Position numbers and translations under genes: made by a program. From assembly GCF_000966195.1 (NCBI RefSeq), contig NZ_LAHL01000004.1, positions 1-64,000 of the forward strand: a stretch of 64,000 bases of DNA. The letters run 5' to 3'. Every line of letters starts with the position of its first letter. Positions within the stretch are counted from its first letter, which is position 1. Shown in pieces: positions 30,427 through 40,343 of the stretch. The DNA is from Domibacillus robiginosus (GTDB lineage: Bacteria > Bacillota > Bacilli > Bacillales > Domibacillaceae). The notes under the pieces were generated by a model that was given only the letters and a program-made list of their open reading frames with translations, did not search any database and was not told the origin of the DNA.

Positions 30427-32394
30427 ATGAAATCAATTCGAATGAAATTTATGCTTCCCATTGCAATAATTTTAATGAGTGCGTTTGTGTTTATTATTTT
30501 TTTCACAGGTTGGAAAACCGAACAGCAAATCGAGAAAAATGCCGCTGTTCAAACAGAAGAATTTGTAAAAGAGCTAAATAACTCTGCGGATGCTTTTTTG
30601 CAAAAATATGAAGAAAGTGTTCAGCTTTTATCGGAAAGTGCCCAGGTGATCCGGTATGCTGAAGCAGCCGGAGACGCTGCACAGGCGGACAGGGAGCTGC
30701 AGGCGGTTTTTAACCGATATACGGATATTTACAAAGACACATTAAGCGTTTATTATACATCGGCAGATGGAACCTTTAAAAAAGCGCCGGCCACATCGCT
30801 TTCAGATGGATTCAATCCATTAGAGGAACCATCTTATAAGCAGGCGGCCGCAAGCGATGAGCCTGTATGGAGCGAACCGTATCAAAGTACAACCGGGGAT
30901 GATATCATCACTGTTTCAAAATCCATTACGAGCGGCTCAGAAGTGCTGGGGGTTATTGGAGTAGATATTAATTTAACAAGTATGACCAACCGAATGAACA
31001 AGCTGAATGTCGGCTATGAAGGATATCCGATTATTTTATCAGAGCAGGGAAAAGCACTTGTTCATCCGTTACAAAAAGGAAAAGATGTATCCAAAGATCC
31101 GTTGATGGAGACAATATTAAATGGCGAAAAAAGCGGTATCATAGAAAAAGGAGCCCAGTTGATCGTATACGACACAGTGGCGCAAACCGGCTGGAAAATT
31201 GGGGCGGTTTACGAAAAAAAGAACCTGTTCAGCATTTCAGATGAAATGAAAAAAGTCCTTGCTGTTACGGCACTGTCTGTGCTGGCCATTGTGATGATCG
31301 TTGTGTTTTGGCTGGCGTCCAGTATCACAAAGCCGCTTCAAAAGCTGAATACATCAGTTAAGCAAGTAGCCCAGGGAAATTTACAAACCCATGTTTATAT
31401 TTCAGGCAGGGACGAGGTAGCGGAATTGGGCCACAGCTTTAATGAGATGGTCATGAAAATGCGCAGCATCGTCGGTGTAACAGAAAGTGCTGCAAAAAAC
31501 GTAAGGGAATCTATCCAGCATTTAAATATAGCTGTACAGGAAATCAATGAGTCGGGAACGATGGCGGCCACAGCATTAAATGAGCTGACACATGGAACAG
31601 AGCGGTCAGCAAACGGAGCACAAAAAGCGGCAGATCGTTCACAAGAGCTGGGCACCTTGGTCAGTTCCATATCGGGAGAAGCAAATGCCATGACAAAGCT
31701 TGCTGGAACCGCTGCGCAGGCGGCGGAAACAGGCGCAAAACACGTGTCCGGCATGGCAGAATCCATTACAGCCTCTGCCGAGCGAATGAATACCATAATG
31801 GACTCGATTCGTACGCTTGCAGAAGACATTAAAGGGATTGAAAGTATCGTGCATGTGATTGAAGGAATTTCCGCTCAAACGAATCTCCTGGCATTAAATG
31901 CATCAATTGAAGCAGCACGCGCAGGCCATCATGGTAAAGGCTTTGCCGTTGTTGCTCAGGAAGTAAGAAAGCTTGCTGAGCAGTCGAGCAAAGCCGCTGG
32001 GGAGATACACAAAAAAATTGCGGCTGTTCAAGAAGGCTCAGATCGGACCATGAATGCAGTAAGCGAAGCGGGCGGCCATATGAACGTGCAGACAGAAGCC
32101 GTGCAGGAAACAGAAATGGTATTTGTGCACCAGGAAGAAGTAGTACAAAAAATGGAAGCAGCAATTGCAGAAATGGTCAAAAGTATTCACACAGCAGATC
32201 AGGAAAAAGATATCGTTGTTCAAACAGCCGGTCAGCTGGCAGAAGAAGCTAAAGTTTCAGCCCTTTCCTGTGAAGAAGCCCAGGAAAGAACGAAAACACA
32301 GCTTCTGGCCATCGAAGGTGTAGCTGCTGCCTCTGAACAGCTGGATTTGCTTAATAACGAATTGATTCAGGCGATCCGCCAATTTCAAATATGA
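30427..32394 (+). CDS. Methyl-accepting chemotaxis protein (dCache type), copy 2
   Basis: A 655-residue chemoreceptor with the same layout as its neighbour: TM1 (about 8-28), dCache_1 sensor (about 33-275; [34 protein letters not shown]), TM2 (about 283-303), HAMP, and the signalling tip [42 protein letters not shown]. The sensor domain is clearly diverged from copy 1, so it may detect a different ligand. The first copy has a terminator after it, so the two genes are probably expressed separately. The duplication sits inside an otherwise conserved housekeeping block. Confidence 0.95.
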   Translation: MKSIRMKFMLPIAIILMSAFVFIIFFTGWKTEQQIEKNAAVQTEEFVKELNNSADAFLQKYEESVQLLSESAQVIRYAEAAGDAAQADRELQAVFNRYTDIYKDTLSVYYTSADGTFKKAPATSLSDGFNPLEEPSYKQAAASDEPVWSEPYQSTTGDDIITVSKSITSGSEVLGVIGVDINLTSMTNRMNKLNVGYEGYPIILSEQGKALVHPLQKGKDVSKDPLMETILNGEKSGIIEKGAQLIVYDTVAQTGWKIGAVYEKKNLFSISDEMKKVLAVTALSVLAIVMIVVFWLASSITKPLQKLNTSVKQVAQGNLQTHVYISGRDEVAELGHSFNEMVMKMRSIVGVTESAAKNVRESIQHLNIAVQEINESGTMAATALNELTHGTERSANGAQKAADRSQELGTLVSSISGEANAMTKLAGTAAQAAETGAKHVSGMAESITASAERMNTIMDSIRTLAEDIKGIESIVHVIEGISAQTNLLALNASIEAARAGHHGKGFAVVAQEVRKLAEQSSKAAGEIHKKIAAVQEGSDRTMNAVSEAGGHMNVQTEAVQETEMVFVHQEEVVQKMEAAIAEMVKSIHTADQEKDIVVQTAGQLAEEAKVSALSCEEAQERTKTQLLAIEGVAAASEQLDLLNNELIQAIRQFQI

Positions 32395-32404
32395 AAAATA
32401 CGTG

Positions 32405-32434
32405 AAAAGTCCGATCCTTTGTTCGGGCTTTTTT
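32405..32434 (+). terminator. Terminator after MCP copy 2
   Basis: AAAAGTCCGA pairs with TCGGGCTTTT (one wobble), followed by T residues. Confidence 0.75.
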
Positions 32435-32519
32435 GTTTTAAAGTTGAATGAGGGACTAAAGGAATGTAGAATAAGGAAGGAGAATGCCGAATTGCTCGGT
32501 AAATGAACGGAGTGTTAAA

Positions 32520-33449
32520 TTGGAAAAAACAAGAATCATAACAGAAGGAGCGATGATGCTGGCCATCTTTGCGATCCTGCTGGCGGTCTCCATTTACGTA
32601 CCGATTGTTTCAATTATCGGCGCGCTTTTTTTACTGCTCCCTTTTTTAGTATACAGCTCCAAATATCCACCTGGACCTGCTTTTAGTCTGCTTGCCGTTT
32701 CGCTGCTGCTGGCGTTCCTGGTAGGAGGTATTGTGTCCGTACCTGTAGCGATTATGTACGGAACAACGGGGCTGATAATGGGCACATTAATCCGCAGGCA
32801 GTCAGATGGCTGGATTGTTTATATGGGTGGAAGCATCGCGTTTCTTTTGAATATGATTGTCCAGTATGCTGCTGCTGTCTGGCTGTTTGATATTTCATTT
32901 GCAGACGAGTTTAGCAGTACGTTTAAGCAGTCTGTAGCAGAAACAAGCCGTATGCTTGGCCAGGAAGCTCCTTACACGGGTGAGGAGATCAATACGCTTA
33001 TTAGCTACATAACTGCTATTTTACCAGCGATTTTTGTTGTAGTGGCGTTTGTAACAGTTTTGCTTTTAAGAACCGCAAATTATCCAATTGCCAAACGGCT
33101 CGGTGTGAAGGTGAAGCCGCTTCAGCCATTTCGGACTGTGCGTCTGCCTCGCACAATTTTATGGTACTATCTTCTTTTTATGGTAGGAGCTATTTTCGTC
33201 AAGCCGGCTCCTGGTACAAGCTGGTATGATATTTATGTGAACATGATGTTTATTTTGCAGGCATGCTTATATATACAAGGCTTGTCCTTTGTTTTTTTCT
33301 ATGCCCACAGCAAAAGATGGCCAAAAGCAATCCCAGTTTTGGCGGCTCTTTTATCAATTCCTCTAATTCCGCTTCTTTATCTTATCCGATTATTAGGTAT
33401 AATTGATTTAGGGTTCGACTTAAGACAACGGATGCAAAAAAAGCCGTAA
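32520..33449 (+). CDS. yybS: YybS family membrane protein (DUF2232)
   Basis: A hydrophobic protein with about eight membrane segments, in the YybS/DUF2232 family. It sits upstream of gdpP and rplI as in B. subtilis; its function is unknown, though the family resembles S-component-like transporters. The frame is open to an ATG at 32484 (321 residues), which has AAGGAAGGAG close by. The TTG at 32520 has GGAGTG at good spacing and begins MEKTRIITEGAMMLAI, which matches the usual N-terminus, so I prefer it (309 residues), without certainty. Confidence 0.85.
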   Translation: MEKTRIITEGAMMLAIFAILLAVSIYVPIVSIIGALFLLLPFLVYSSKYPPGPAFSLLAVSLLLAFLVGGIVSVPVAIMYGTTGLIMGTLIRRQSDGWIVYMGGSIAFLLNMIVQYAAAVWLFDISFADEFSSTFKQSVAETSRMLGQEAPYTGEEINTLISYITAILPAIFVVVAFVTVLLLRTANYPIAKRLGVKVKPLQPFRTVRLPRTILWYYLLFMVGAIFVKPAPGTSWYDIYVNMMFILQACLYIQGLSFVFFYAHSKRWPKAIPVLAALLSIPLIPLLYLIRLLGIIDLGFDLRQRMQKKP

Positions 33450-33466
33450 TATGCTTTTTAAAATCA

Positions 33467-33492
33467 GTTCCATCGAATGTAAGGGATGGAAC
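33467..33492 (+). other. Hairpin between yybS and gdpP
   Basis: GTTCCATC (33467-33474) pairs with GATGGAAC (33485-33492); only three T residues follow. It may be a weak attenuator or mRNA stabiliser. Confidence 0.45.
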
Positions 33493-33515
33493 TTTAGAAC
33501 GAGGAGCTGAAGCGA

Positions 33516-35489
33516 ATGCTTTCGTATTATAACAGGCGGATGATTCAAATACCGTTTATCATCATTGCGCTTGTGCTTGTGGCCGCGTCGGCCTGGCTTT
33601 TCTCCTACAATTGGGCTGCAGGCGCCGGTTTAATCACATTAACGATTTTTCTGCTCCTCTTTTTATATCTGGCAGAAAGAAAATTACATGAAGATGTGCA
33701 GAAATATGTATCCACTTTGTCTCACCGTCTTCAAAAAGTCGGCGAAGAAACGCTTCAGGAACTGCCAATCGGCATTCTGCTTTATAATAAGGAGTACACG
33801 GTTGAATGGGCGAATGCTTTTTTAACTTCGTATTTCCGGGAAGAATCACTTGTTGGTGAATCGCTTTACGAAGTGGCAGAACCCTTACTTTCAGCCATTA
33901 AAAGTGACAAGGAAGCGATGCTCGATTTGAATGACAAAACATTTCGGGTGATGTCCAAACCGGCTGAACGGCTTCTTTACTTTTTTGATGTGACAAAAGA
34001 GGAGAGAATTGCCCGGCAGTTTAAAGAAGAAAAGCCGGCGCTCAGCATTATCTTCCTTGATAACTATGATGATTTAACACAGGGAATGGATGACCAGACG
34101 AGAAGCAGCTTAAACAGTCGGGTTACTTCTATGCTGAATGGCTGGGCAAAAAAGCATGGCATGTTTTTAAAGCGAATATCATCTGAACGCTTTTTTACCG
34201 TAATGAACGAGCGGATTTTGTCCAAGCTTGAAGAAGATAAATTTTCTATTTTGGACGAGGTACGTGAAGAAACAGCCAAGCATTACGCCCCGCTTACATT
34301 AAGCATCGGAATCGGTCAGGGAGGAGTTTCATTGCCGGAGCTCGGTGATTTGGCCCAATCCAGTTTAGATTTGGCTCTCGGGCGCGGCGGCGATCAGGCC
34401 GCGATCAAGCAGGGAGACGGAAAAGTGAAGTTTTACGGGGGGAAAACAAACCCGACCGAAAAACGGACACGGGTGCGTGCACGCGTGATTTCACACGCGC
34501 TCCGTGACATCGTGACTGAGAGTGACAAAGTGATCGTGATGGGCCACAAGTATCCGGATATGGATGCAGTCGGTGCTTCAATGGGGATTCGCCATGTTGC
34601 AGAATTAAATGGACGAGAAGGTTATATTGTCGTTGACCCTTCACAGATTGATACAGCAGTGAAACGACTGCTTAACGAGCTGAAAGAACAAAACCCTGAT
34701 CTTCATTCAAGGATCATTACACCGGAGGAAGCGCTTGAAATTGCGACCAATCGGACGCTCCTTGTAATCGTTGATACCCATAAGCCTTCGCTCGTGATTG
34801 AAGGGCGGCTGCTTTCAAAAGCTGAACGGGTCGTCGTTATCGATCATCACCGGCGCGGAGAAGAATTTATTAAAAACCCGCTTCTCGTTTATATGGAGCC
34901 CTATGCATCTTCAACTGCAGAGCTTGTCACTGAACTTTTGGAATATCAGCCGAAAACAAAAAAAATATCTATGCTTGAGTCGACTGCCCTGCTTGCTGGT
35001 ATAATTGTAGATACAAAAAGCTTTTCACTTCGAACGGGGTCTCGTACGTTTGATGCTGCGGCTTATTTGCGTACAAACGGTGCGGATACGATTTTGGTTC
35101 AAAAGTTTTTAAAAGAAGATATCGACACTTACATTCAGCGCAGTCAGCTGATCGAAACCGTTTATTTTTATAAGGAAGGCCTTGCCATTGCTAAAGGCAG
35201 CGATGACTATGTATATGATTCGGTTCTTATTGCTCAGGCAGCAGACACGATTTTAACAATGAATGGTGTACAGGCATCGTTTGTGATTGCGCGCCGTTCA
35301 GAGGAAACAATTGGCATCAGTGCCCGCTCACTTGGTGAAGTCAATGTACAGATCATTATGGAACAATTGAACGGAGGCGGTCATTTAACAAATGCTGCCA
35401 CGCAAATTCGGGATGCTTCTGTAGAGGATGCTGAAATGGAACTGTGCCGTGTTATTGATGAAATAACTGAAGGAGGAAATGAGGAATGA
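33516..35489 (+). CDS. gdpP: Cyclic-di-AMP phosphodiesterase GdpP
   Basis: GdpP hydrolyses c-di-AMP to pApA and so affects potassium uptake, osmotic balance and beta-lactam tolerance. The 657-residue protein has two N-terminal membrane segments (about 10-55), a PAS-like domain (about 80-150, heme-binding in B. subtilis), a degenerate GGDEF domain (about 170-305), then DHH and DHHA1 domains. The DHH motif is at 443-445 ([12 protein letters not shown]), with [13 protein letters not shown] and [10 protein letters not shown] as further catalytic-region marks. It overlaps rplI by 4 nt (ATGA), indicating translational coupling. Confidence 0.96.
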   Translation: MLSYYNRRMIQIPFIIIALVLVAASAWLFSYNWAAGAGLITLTIFLLLFLYLAERKLHEDVQKYVSTLSHRLQKVGEETLQELPIGILLYNKEYTVEWANAFLTSYFREESLVGESLYEVAEPLLSAIKSDKEAMLDLNDKTFRVMSKPAERLLYFFDVTKEERIARQFKEEKPALSIIFLDNYDDLTQGMDDQTRSSLNSRVTSMLNGWAKKHGMFLKRISSERFFTVMNERILSKLEEDKFSILDEVREETAKHYAPLTLSIGIGQGGVSLPELGDLAQSSLDLALGRGGDQAAIKQGDGKVKFYGGKTNPTEKRTRVRARVISHALRDIVTESDKVIVMGHKYPDMDAVGASMGIRHVAELNGREGYIVVDPSQIDTAVKRLLNELKEQNPDLHSRIITPEEALEIATNRTLLVIVDTHKPSLVIEGRLLSKAERVVVIDHHRRGEEFIKNPLLVYMEPYASSTAELVTELLEYQPKTKKISMLESTALLAGIIVDTKSFSLRTGSRTFDAAAYLRTNGADTILVQKFLKEDIDTYIQRSQLIETVYFYKEGLAIAKGSDDYVYDSVLIAQAADTILTMNGVQASFVIARRSEETIGISARSLGEVNVQIIMEQLNGGGHLTNAATQIRDASVEDAEMELCRVIDEITEGGNEE

Positions 35490-35935
35490 AGGTAATCTTT
35501 TTAAAAGACGTAAAAGGCAAAGGCAAAAAAGGTGATGTGAAAAACGTAGCTGATGGCTACGCACATAACTTTTTAATTAAAAATGGCTATGCCGTAGAAG
35601 CGACATCTGGCAATCAAAATGCGCTTGATGCTCAGAAGAAAAAACAAGCGGCTCTTGCAGCAGAAGAGCTTGAGGATGCAAAGCGGCTAAAAGAAACTGT
35701 CGAGGCATTAACAGTTGAACTGCATGCAAAAACAGGTGAAGGCGGCCGGCTTTTCGGATCTGTAACAGCTAAGCAAGTGGCTGATGAATTAAATAAAAAG
35801 CATAAGATTAAAATTGATAAACGGAAGATGGATCTTCCAGACGGTATACGTGGTCTAGGCTACACAAACGTGCCTGTCAAACTGCATAATGAAGTAACAG
35901 CTACACTCAAGGTACATGTAACAGAAGAAAAATAA
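35486..35935 (+). CDS. rplI: 50S ribosomal protein L9
   Basis: L9 binds 23S rRNA near the L1 stalk and helps maintain reading frame. The 149-residue protein has the N-terminal domain [31 protein letters not shown], the long connecting helix and the C-terminal RNA-binding domain ([31 protein letters not shown]). Its start overlaps the end of gdpP. A terminator lies between it and dnaC. Confidence 0.97.
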   Translation: MKVIFLKDVKGKGKKGDVKNVADGYAHNFLIKNGYAVEATSGNQNALDAQKKKQAALAAEELEDAKRLKETVEALTVELHAKTGEGGRLFGSVTAKQVADELNKKHKIKIDKRKMDLPDGIRGLGYTNVPVKLHNEVTATLKVHVTEEK

Positions 35936-35946
35936 TCAGAAAAGAC

Positions 35947-35978
35947 ATGTGATCGGAATTCTCTGATCACATTTTTTT
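35947..35978 (+). terminator. Terminator after rplI
   Basis: ATGTGATC (35947-35954) pairs with GATCACAT (35965-35972), followed by a run of T residues that ends before the dnaC ribosome binding site. Confidence 0.75.
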
Positions 35979-35994
35979 CGCGAGGAGGGTAACG

Positions 35995-37359
35995 ATGAGC
36001 GATGTATTAACGGACCGTGTACCGCCGCAAAATATTGAAGCAGAACAGGCTGTGCTGGGGGCGATCTTTTTAGAACCGTCCGCGTTAACAGTCGCTTCTG
36101 AAATATTAATTCCGGAAGACTTTTACCGGAATGCCCACCAGCAAATTTATTTAACAATGCTGAAGCTCGGTGATCACGGAAAAGCAGTAGATGTAGTCAC
36201 AGTTACAGAGGACCTGGCTGCGCATAAACTGATTGAAGATGTCGGCGGCATTTCATATTTAAGTGAACTGGCAGCGGCTGTACCAACAGCAGCCAATATT
36301 GAATATTACGCTCGTATTGTAGAAGAAAAATCGCTTCTGCGACGGTTGATTCGCACAGCGACAACCATTGCAACAGATGGGTATGAGCGTGAAAACGAAG
36401 TAGAAGGTTTGCTGAGCGAAGCAGAAAAAAGCATTATGGAGGTAGCCCAGCGGAAAAACGCCGGTGCTTTTCATAATATTAAAGATGTGCTTGTGCGCAC
36501 GTATGACAATATTGAACTGCTTCATAACCGAAAAGGGGATGTAACCGGCATTCCAACCGGATTTGCAGAGCTGGACCGGATGACCGCAGGGTTCCAGCGA
36601 AATGATTTAATTATTGTTGCCGCACGTCCATCTGTCGGGAAAACGGCATTTGCTCTTAATATTGCACAAAACGTAGCAACGAACACGGACGAAACAGTTG
36701 CGATTTTTAGTCTCGAGATGGGGGCAGAGCAGCTAGTGATGCGGATGCTCTGCGCAGAAGGAAACATTAATGCGCAAAGCCTGCGGACAGGCACTTTGAC
36801 CGATGAAGACTGGCGCAAGCTGACGATGGCGATGGGCAGCTTATCCAATTCAGGTATTTACATTGATGATACACCGGGTGTGCGAATTGGAGAGATCCGT
36901 TCAAAATGCCGTCGCTTGAAGCAGGAGCAGGGCCTCGGTATGATCTTGATCGACTACCTGCAGCTTATTCAAGGCAACGGACGCTCCGGCGAAAACCGTC
37001 AGCAGGAAGTATCGGAAATCTCCCGTTCTTTAAAAGCACTTGCCCGTGAGCTGGAAGTGCCAGTTATCGCGCTTTCTCAGCTTTCCCGCGGTGTTGAGCA
37101 GCGGCAGGACAAGCGCCCGATGATGTCTGATATTCGGGAATCGGGATCCATTGAGCAGGATGCCGATATTGTAGCTTTTTTGTATCGAGATGATTATTAT
37201 GACAAAGAATCCGAAAACAAAAATATGATTGAAATTATCATTGCCAAGCAGCGGAACGGCCCAACTGGAACGGTAGAGCTTGCTTTCGTGAAAGAATACA
37301 ATAAATTCGTCAATGTAGAACGGCGTATGGATGAAATGGGAGCGCCGCCCGGCGCGTAA
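35995..37359 (+). CDS. dnaC: Replicative DNA helicase (DnaC in Bacillus; DnaB family)
   Basis: The hexameric helicase that unwinds DNA at the replication fork. The 454-residue protein has the N-terminal domain (PPQNIEAEQAVLGAIFL) and a RecA-like C-terminal domain with Walker A ARPSVGKTAFALNIA, Walker B MILIDYLQLI, and the arginine-rich motifs around LSQLSRGVEQRQDKRPMMSDIRESGSIEQDAD. The Bacillus gene name dnaC corresponds to dnaB in E. coli. The ATG follows GAGGAGGGT. It sits between rplI and purA, as in B. subtilis. Confidence 0.97.
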   Translation: MSDVLTDRVPPQNIEAEQAVLGAIFLEPSALTVASEILIPEDFYRNAHQQIYLTMLKLGDHGKAVDVVTVTEDLAAHKLIEDVGGISYLSELAAAVPTAANIEYYARIVEEKSLLRRLIRTATTIATDGYERENEVEGLLSEAEKSIMEVAQRKNAGAFHNIKDVLVRTYDNIELLHNRKGDVTGIPTGFAELDRMTAGFQRNDLIIVAARPSVGKTAFALNIAQNVATNTDETVAIFSLEMGAEQLVMRMLCAEGNINAQSLRTGTLTDEDWRKLTMAMGSLSNSGIYIDDTPGVRIGEIRSKCRRLKQEQGLGMILIDYLQLIQGNGRSGENRQQEVSEISRSLKALARELEVPVIALSQLSRGVEQRQDKRPMMSDIRESGSIEQDADIVAFLYRDDYYDKESENKNMIEIIIAKQRNGPTGTVELAFVKEYNKFVNVERRMDEMGAPPGA

Positions 37360-37386
37360 AAAGCCAGCAAATCGCTGGCTTTTTTC
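37358..37386 (+). terminator. dnaC terminator
   Basis: AAAAAGCCAGC (37358-37368) pairs with GCTGGCTTTTT (37374-37384). Confidence 0.88.
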
Positions 37387-37464
37387 TTTTTAATCTTCTG
37401 TTCTGCTCAAAGGTTCTGTCTGGTTTTCTAGTAAAAACGAATGAAAAAATCGAATTAAGTTAAA

Positions 37465-37510
37465 AATGTTCGTCTTTTTGTTTGACGGCTCGGTTTTCTG
37501 CTGGTAAAAT
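37465..37510 (+). promoter_or_regulatory. purA promoter with candidate PurR boxes
   Basis: TTGACG (37482-37487) and TAAAAT (37505-37510) are 17 nt apart. Upstream and overlapping are AATGTTCGTCTTT (37465-37477) and ACGGCTCGGTTTT (37485-37497), each resembling the inverted Bacillus PurBox (AWWGTTCGGWWWT) at 11 and 10 of 13 positions. purA is a known PurR target in B. subtilis. The promoter is solid; the boxes are tentative. Confidence 0.5.
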
Positions 37511-37525
37511 AAATGTGTTTGATAA

Positions 37526-38845
<1,320 letters not shown>

Positions 38846-38856
38846 ATCTGAATAAA

Positions 38857-38887
38857 AAAGAAGCTGCCTTTTCTAAGGCAGCTTTTT
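38857..38887 (+). terminator. purA terminator
   Basis: AAGCTGCCTT (38861-38870) pairs with AAGGCAGCTT (38875-38884) around TTCT, with flanking A and T runs. Confidence 0.87.
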
Positions 38888-39066
38888 CTCTTTTTCTTTT
38901 ATTTTCTTTCGCTTATTTTCTAAGTTAATAGTCCCTTCTGATCGTCCCTGCAAACGAAAAAATGCCGTATTTTAACTTTGTTTCCTTAGAATGTTTGGAA
39001 ACAGGAATAAAATGTCGAAATTTCTTGGTTTTGTTCGTTTTTTTCGACAAATATGGAGAAAATGTA

Positions 39067-39095
39067 TTGTCACTCTTCACCCCATGTGATACTAT
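39067..39095 (+). promoter_or_regulatory. Candidate promoter of the tRNA genes
   Basis: TTGTCA (39067-39072) and TACTAT (39090-39095) are 17 nt apart, with an extended TG before the -10 element. It lies 34 nt before tRNA-Asp. The rest of 38888-39066 is AT-rich and shows nothing else. Confidence 0.45.
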
Positions 39096-39128
39096 TAACA
39101 ATGTTGCTGGAGAACGGCATTAAAAAAT

Positions 39129-39205
39129 GGTCCGGTAGTTCAGTTGGTTAGAATGCCTGCCTGTCACGCAGGAGGTCGCGGGTTCGAGTCCCGTCCGGAC
39201 CGCCA
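39129..39205 (+). tRNA. tRNA-Asp (GTC)
   Basis: A full cloverleaf: acceptor GGTCCGG/CCGGACC, anticodon stem CCTGC/GCAGG with CTGTCAC loop (anticodon GTC), and T arm GCGGGTTCGAGTCCCGT. Discriminator G is followed by an encoded CCA. Confidence 0.96.
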
Positions 39206-39369
39206 TTTTTACTTTAACCTATCGTTATGTTCTTGATGGCGGCCGTCCGCGTCTTTGAATTGTCCTTCACGAAAAAACGGCCGCTGTATTTTTTGAAAAT
39301 TTCGTCTTGACGCACTATTCTTCACAATAACAATAAAACAATTTATTTGTTAGACAATGTTTTAACTCC

Positions 39370-39442
39370 GGCTCAGTAGCTCAGTTGGTAGAGCAAAGGA
39401 CTGAAAATCCTTGTGTCGGCGGTTCGATTCCGTCCTGAGCCA
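39370..39442 (+). tRNA. tRNA-Phe (GAA)
   Basis: Acceptor GGCTCAG/CTGAGCC, anticodon stem AAGGA/TCCTT with CTGAAAA loop (anticodon GAA), and T arm with GGTTCGATTCC. The discriminator A is followed by TAG, so CCA is not encoded and must be added after transcription. Confidence 0.95.
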
Positions 39443-39627
39443 TAGAAAAAGCATCGCGGTGATTTCGCTCCCGTGGTGCTTTTTGTTATTTTTATCGTCT
39501 ATTGCCAGATGTCGCAGCCCCTTTGTCATGGTAAAGTTAAGTAAAGCGAAAAAGGCGAAAATATGATAAAATATAATATTTGAAGCCATCTTTTACTCTG
39601 TGAAAATAAAAGTGAGGGACATATGTG

Positions 39628-40338
39628 ATGCAAAAGAAAATATTGGTTGTCGATGATGAAAGACCCATTGCAGATATTTTGCAGTTTAATTTAAAAAAAG
39701 AAGGATATGACGTTCAGTGTGCATATGACGGTGACCAGGCAGTTGAAATGGTAGAGGATATGCAGCCGGACCTTGTATTGCTTGACATTATGCTTCCAGG
39801 ACGTGACGGAATGGAAGTATGCCGCGAAGTGCGCAAAAAACATGAAATGCCGATTATTATGCTAACAGCAAAAGATTCCGAGATTGATAAAGTACTTGGT
39901 CTGGAGCTTGGGGCAGATGATTATGTAACAAAGCCGTTTTCCACGCGTGAACTGATCGCACGTGTAAAAGCCAATTTGCGTCGTCATCAAGCGATTCCTG
40001 CTCAGGAAGACGAAGTGGTGGATACCAATGAAATTACCGTAGGGGCACTGACGATTCATCCTGATGCTTATATCGTTTCAAAGCGCGGTGAAACGATTGA
40101 GCTGACTCATCGCGAATTTGAACTGCTTCATTACCTGGCCAAGCATATCGGACAAGTAATGACACGTGAGCACTTGCTGCAAACGGTCTGGGGGTATGAT
40201 TACTACGGAGACGTTAGAACGGTCGATGTAACAGTCAGACGCCTTCGTGAGAAAATTGAAGATAACCCGAGCCATCCATCCTGGATCGTGACGCGAAGAG
40301 GTGTTGGCTACTATTTGCGTAATCCTGAACAGGAGTAA
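39628..40338 (+). CDS. walR: Response regulator WalR
   Basis: WalR is the essential OmpR-family regulator of cell-wall hydrolases and wall turnover. The 236-residue protein has a receiver domain with D53 (LVLLDIML), the DDERP acidic pocket and K at TKPFSTREL, then a winged-helix domain with the conserved [32 protein letters not shown]. It is near-identical in motif to B. subtilis WalR (YycF). I use the ATG at 39628; a GTG one codon earlier is also possible. It heads the walRKHIJ operon. The 185 nt upstream contain AT-rich DNA with a TATAAT (39572-39577) but no clear -35. Confidence 0.97.
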   Translation: MQKKILVVDDERPIADILQFNLKKEGYDVQCAYDGDQAVEMVEDMQPDLVLLDIMLPGRDGMEVCREVRKKHEMPIIMLTAKDSEIDKVLGLELGADDYVTKPFSTRELIARVKANLRRHQAIPAQEDEVVDTNEITVGALTIHPDAYIVSKRGETIELTHREFELLHYLAKHIGQVMTREHLLQTVWGYDYYGDVRTVDVTVRRLREKIEDNPSHPSWIVTRRGVGYYLRNPEQE

Positions 40339-40343
40339 CGTGA

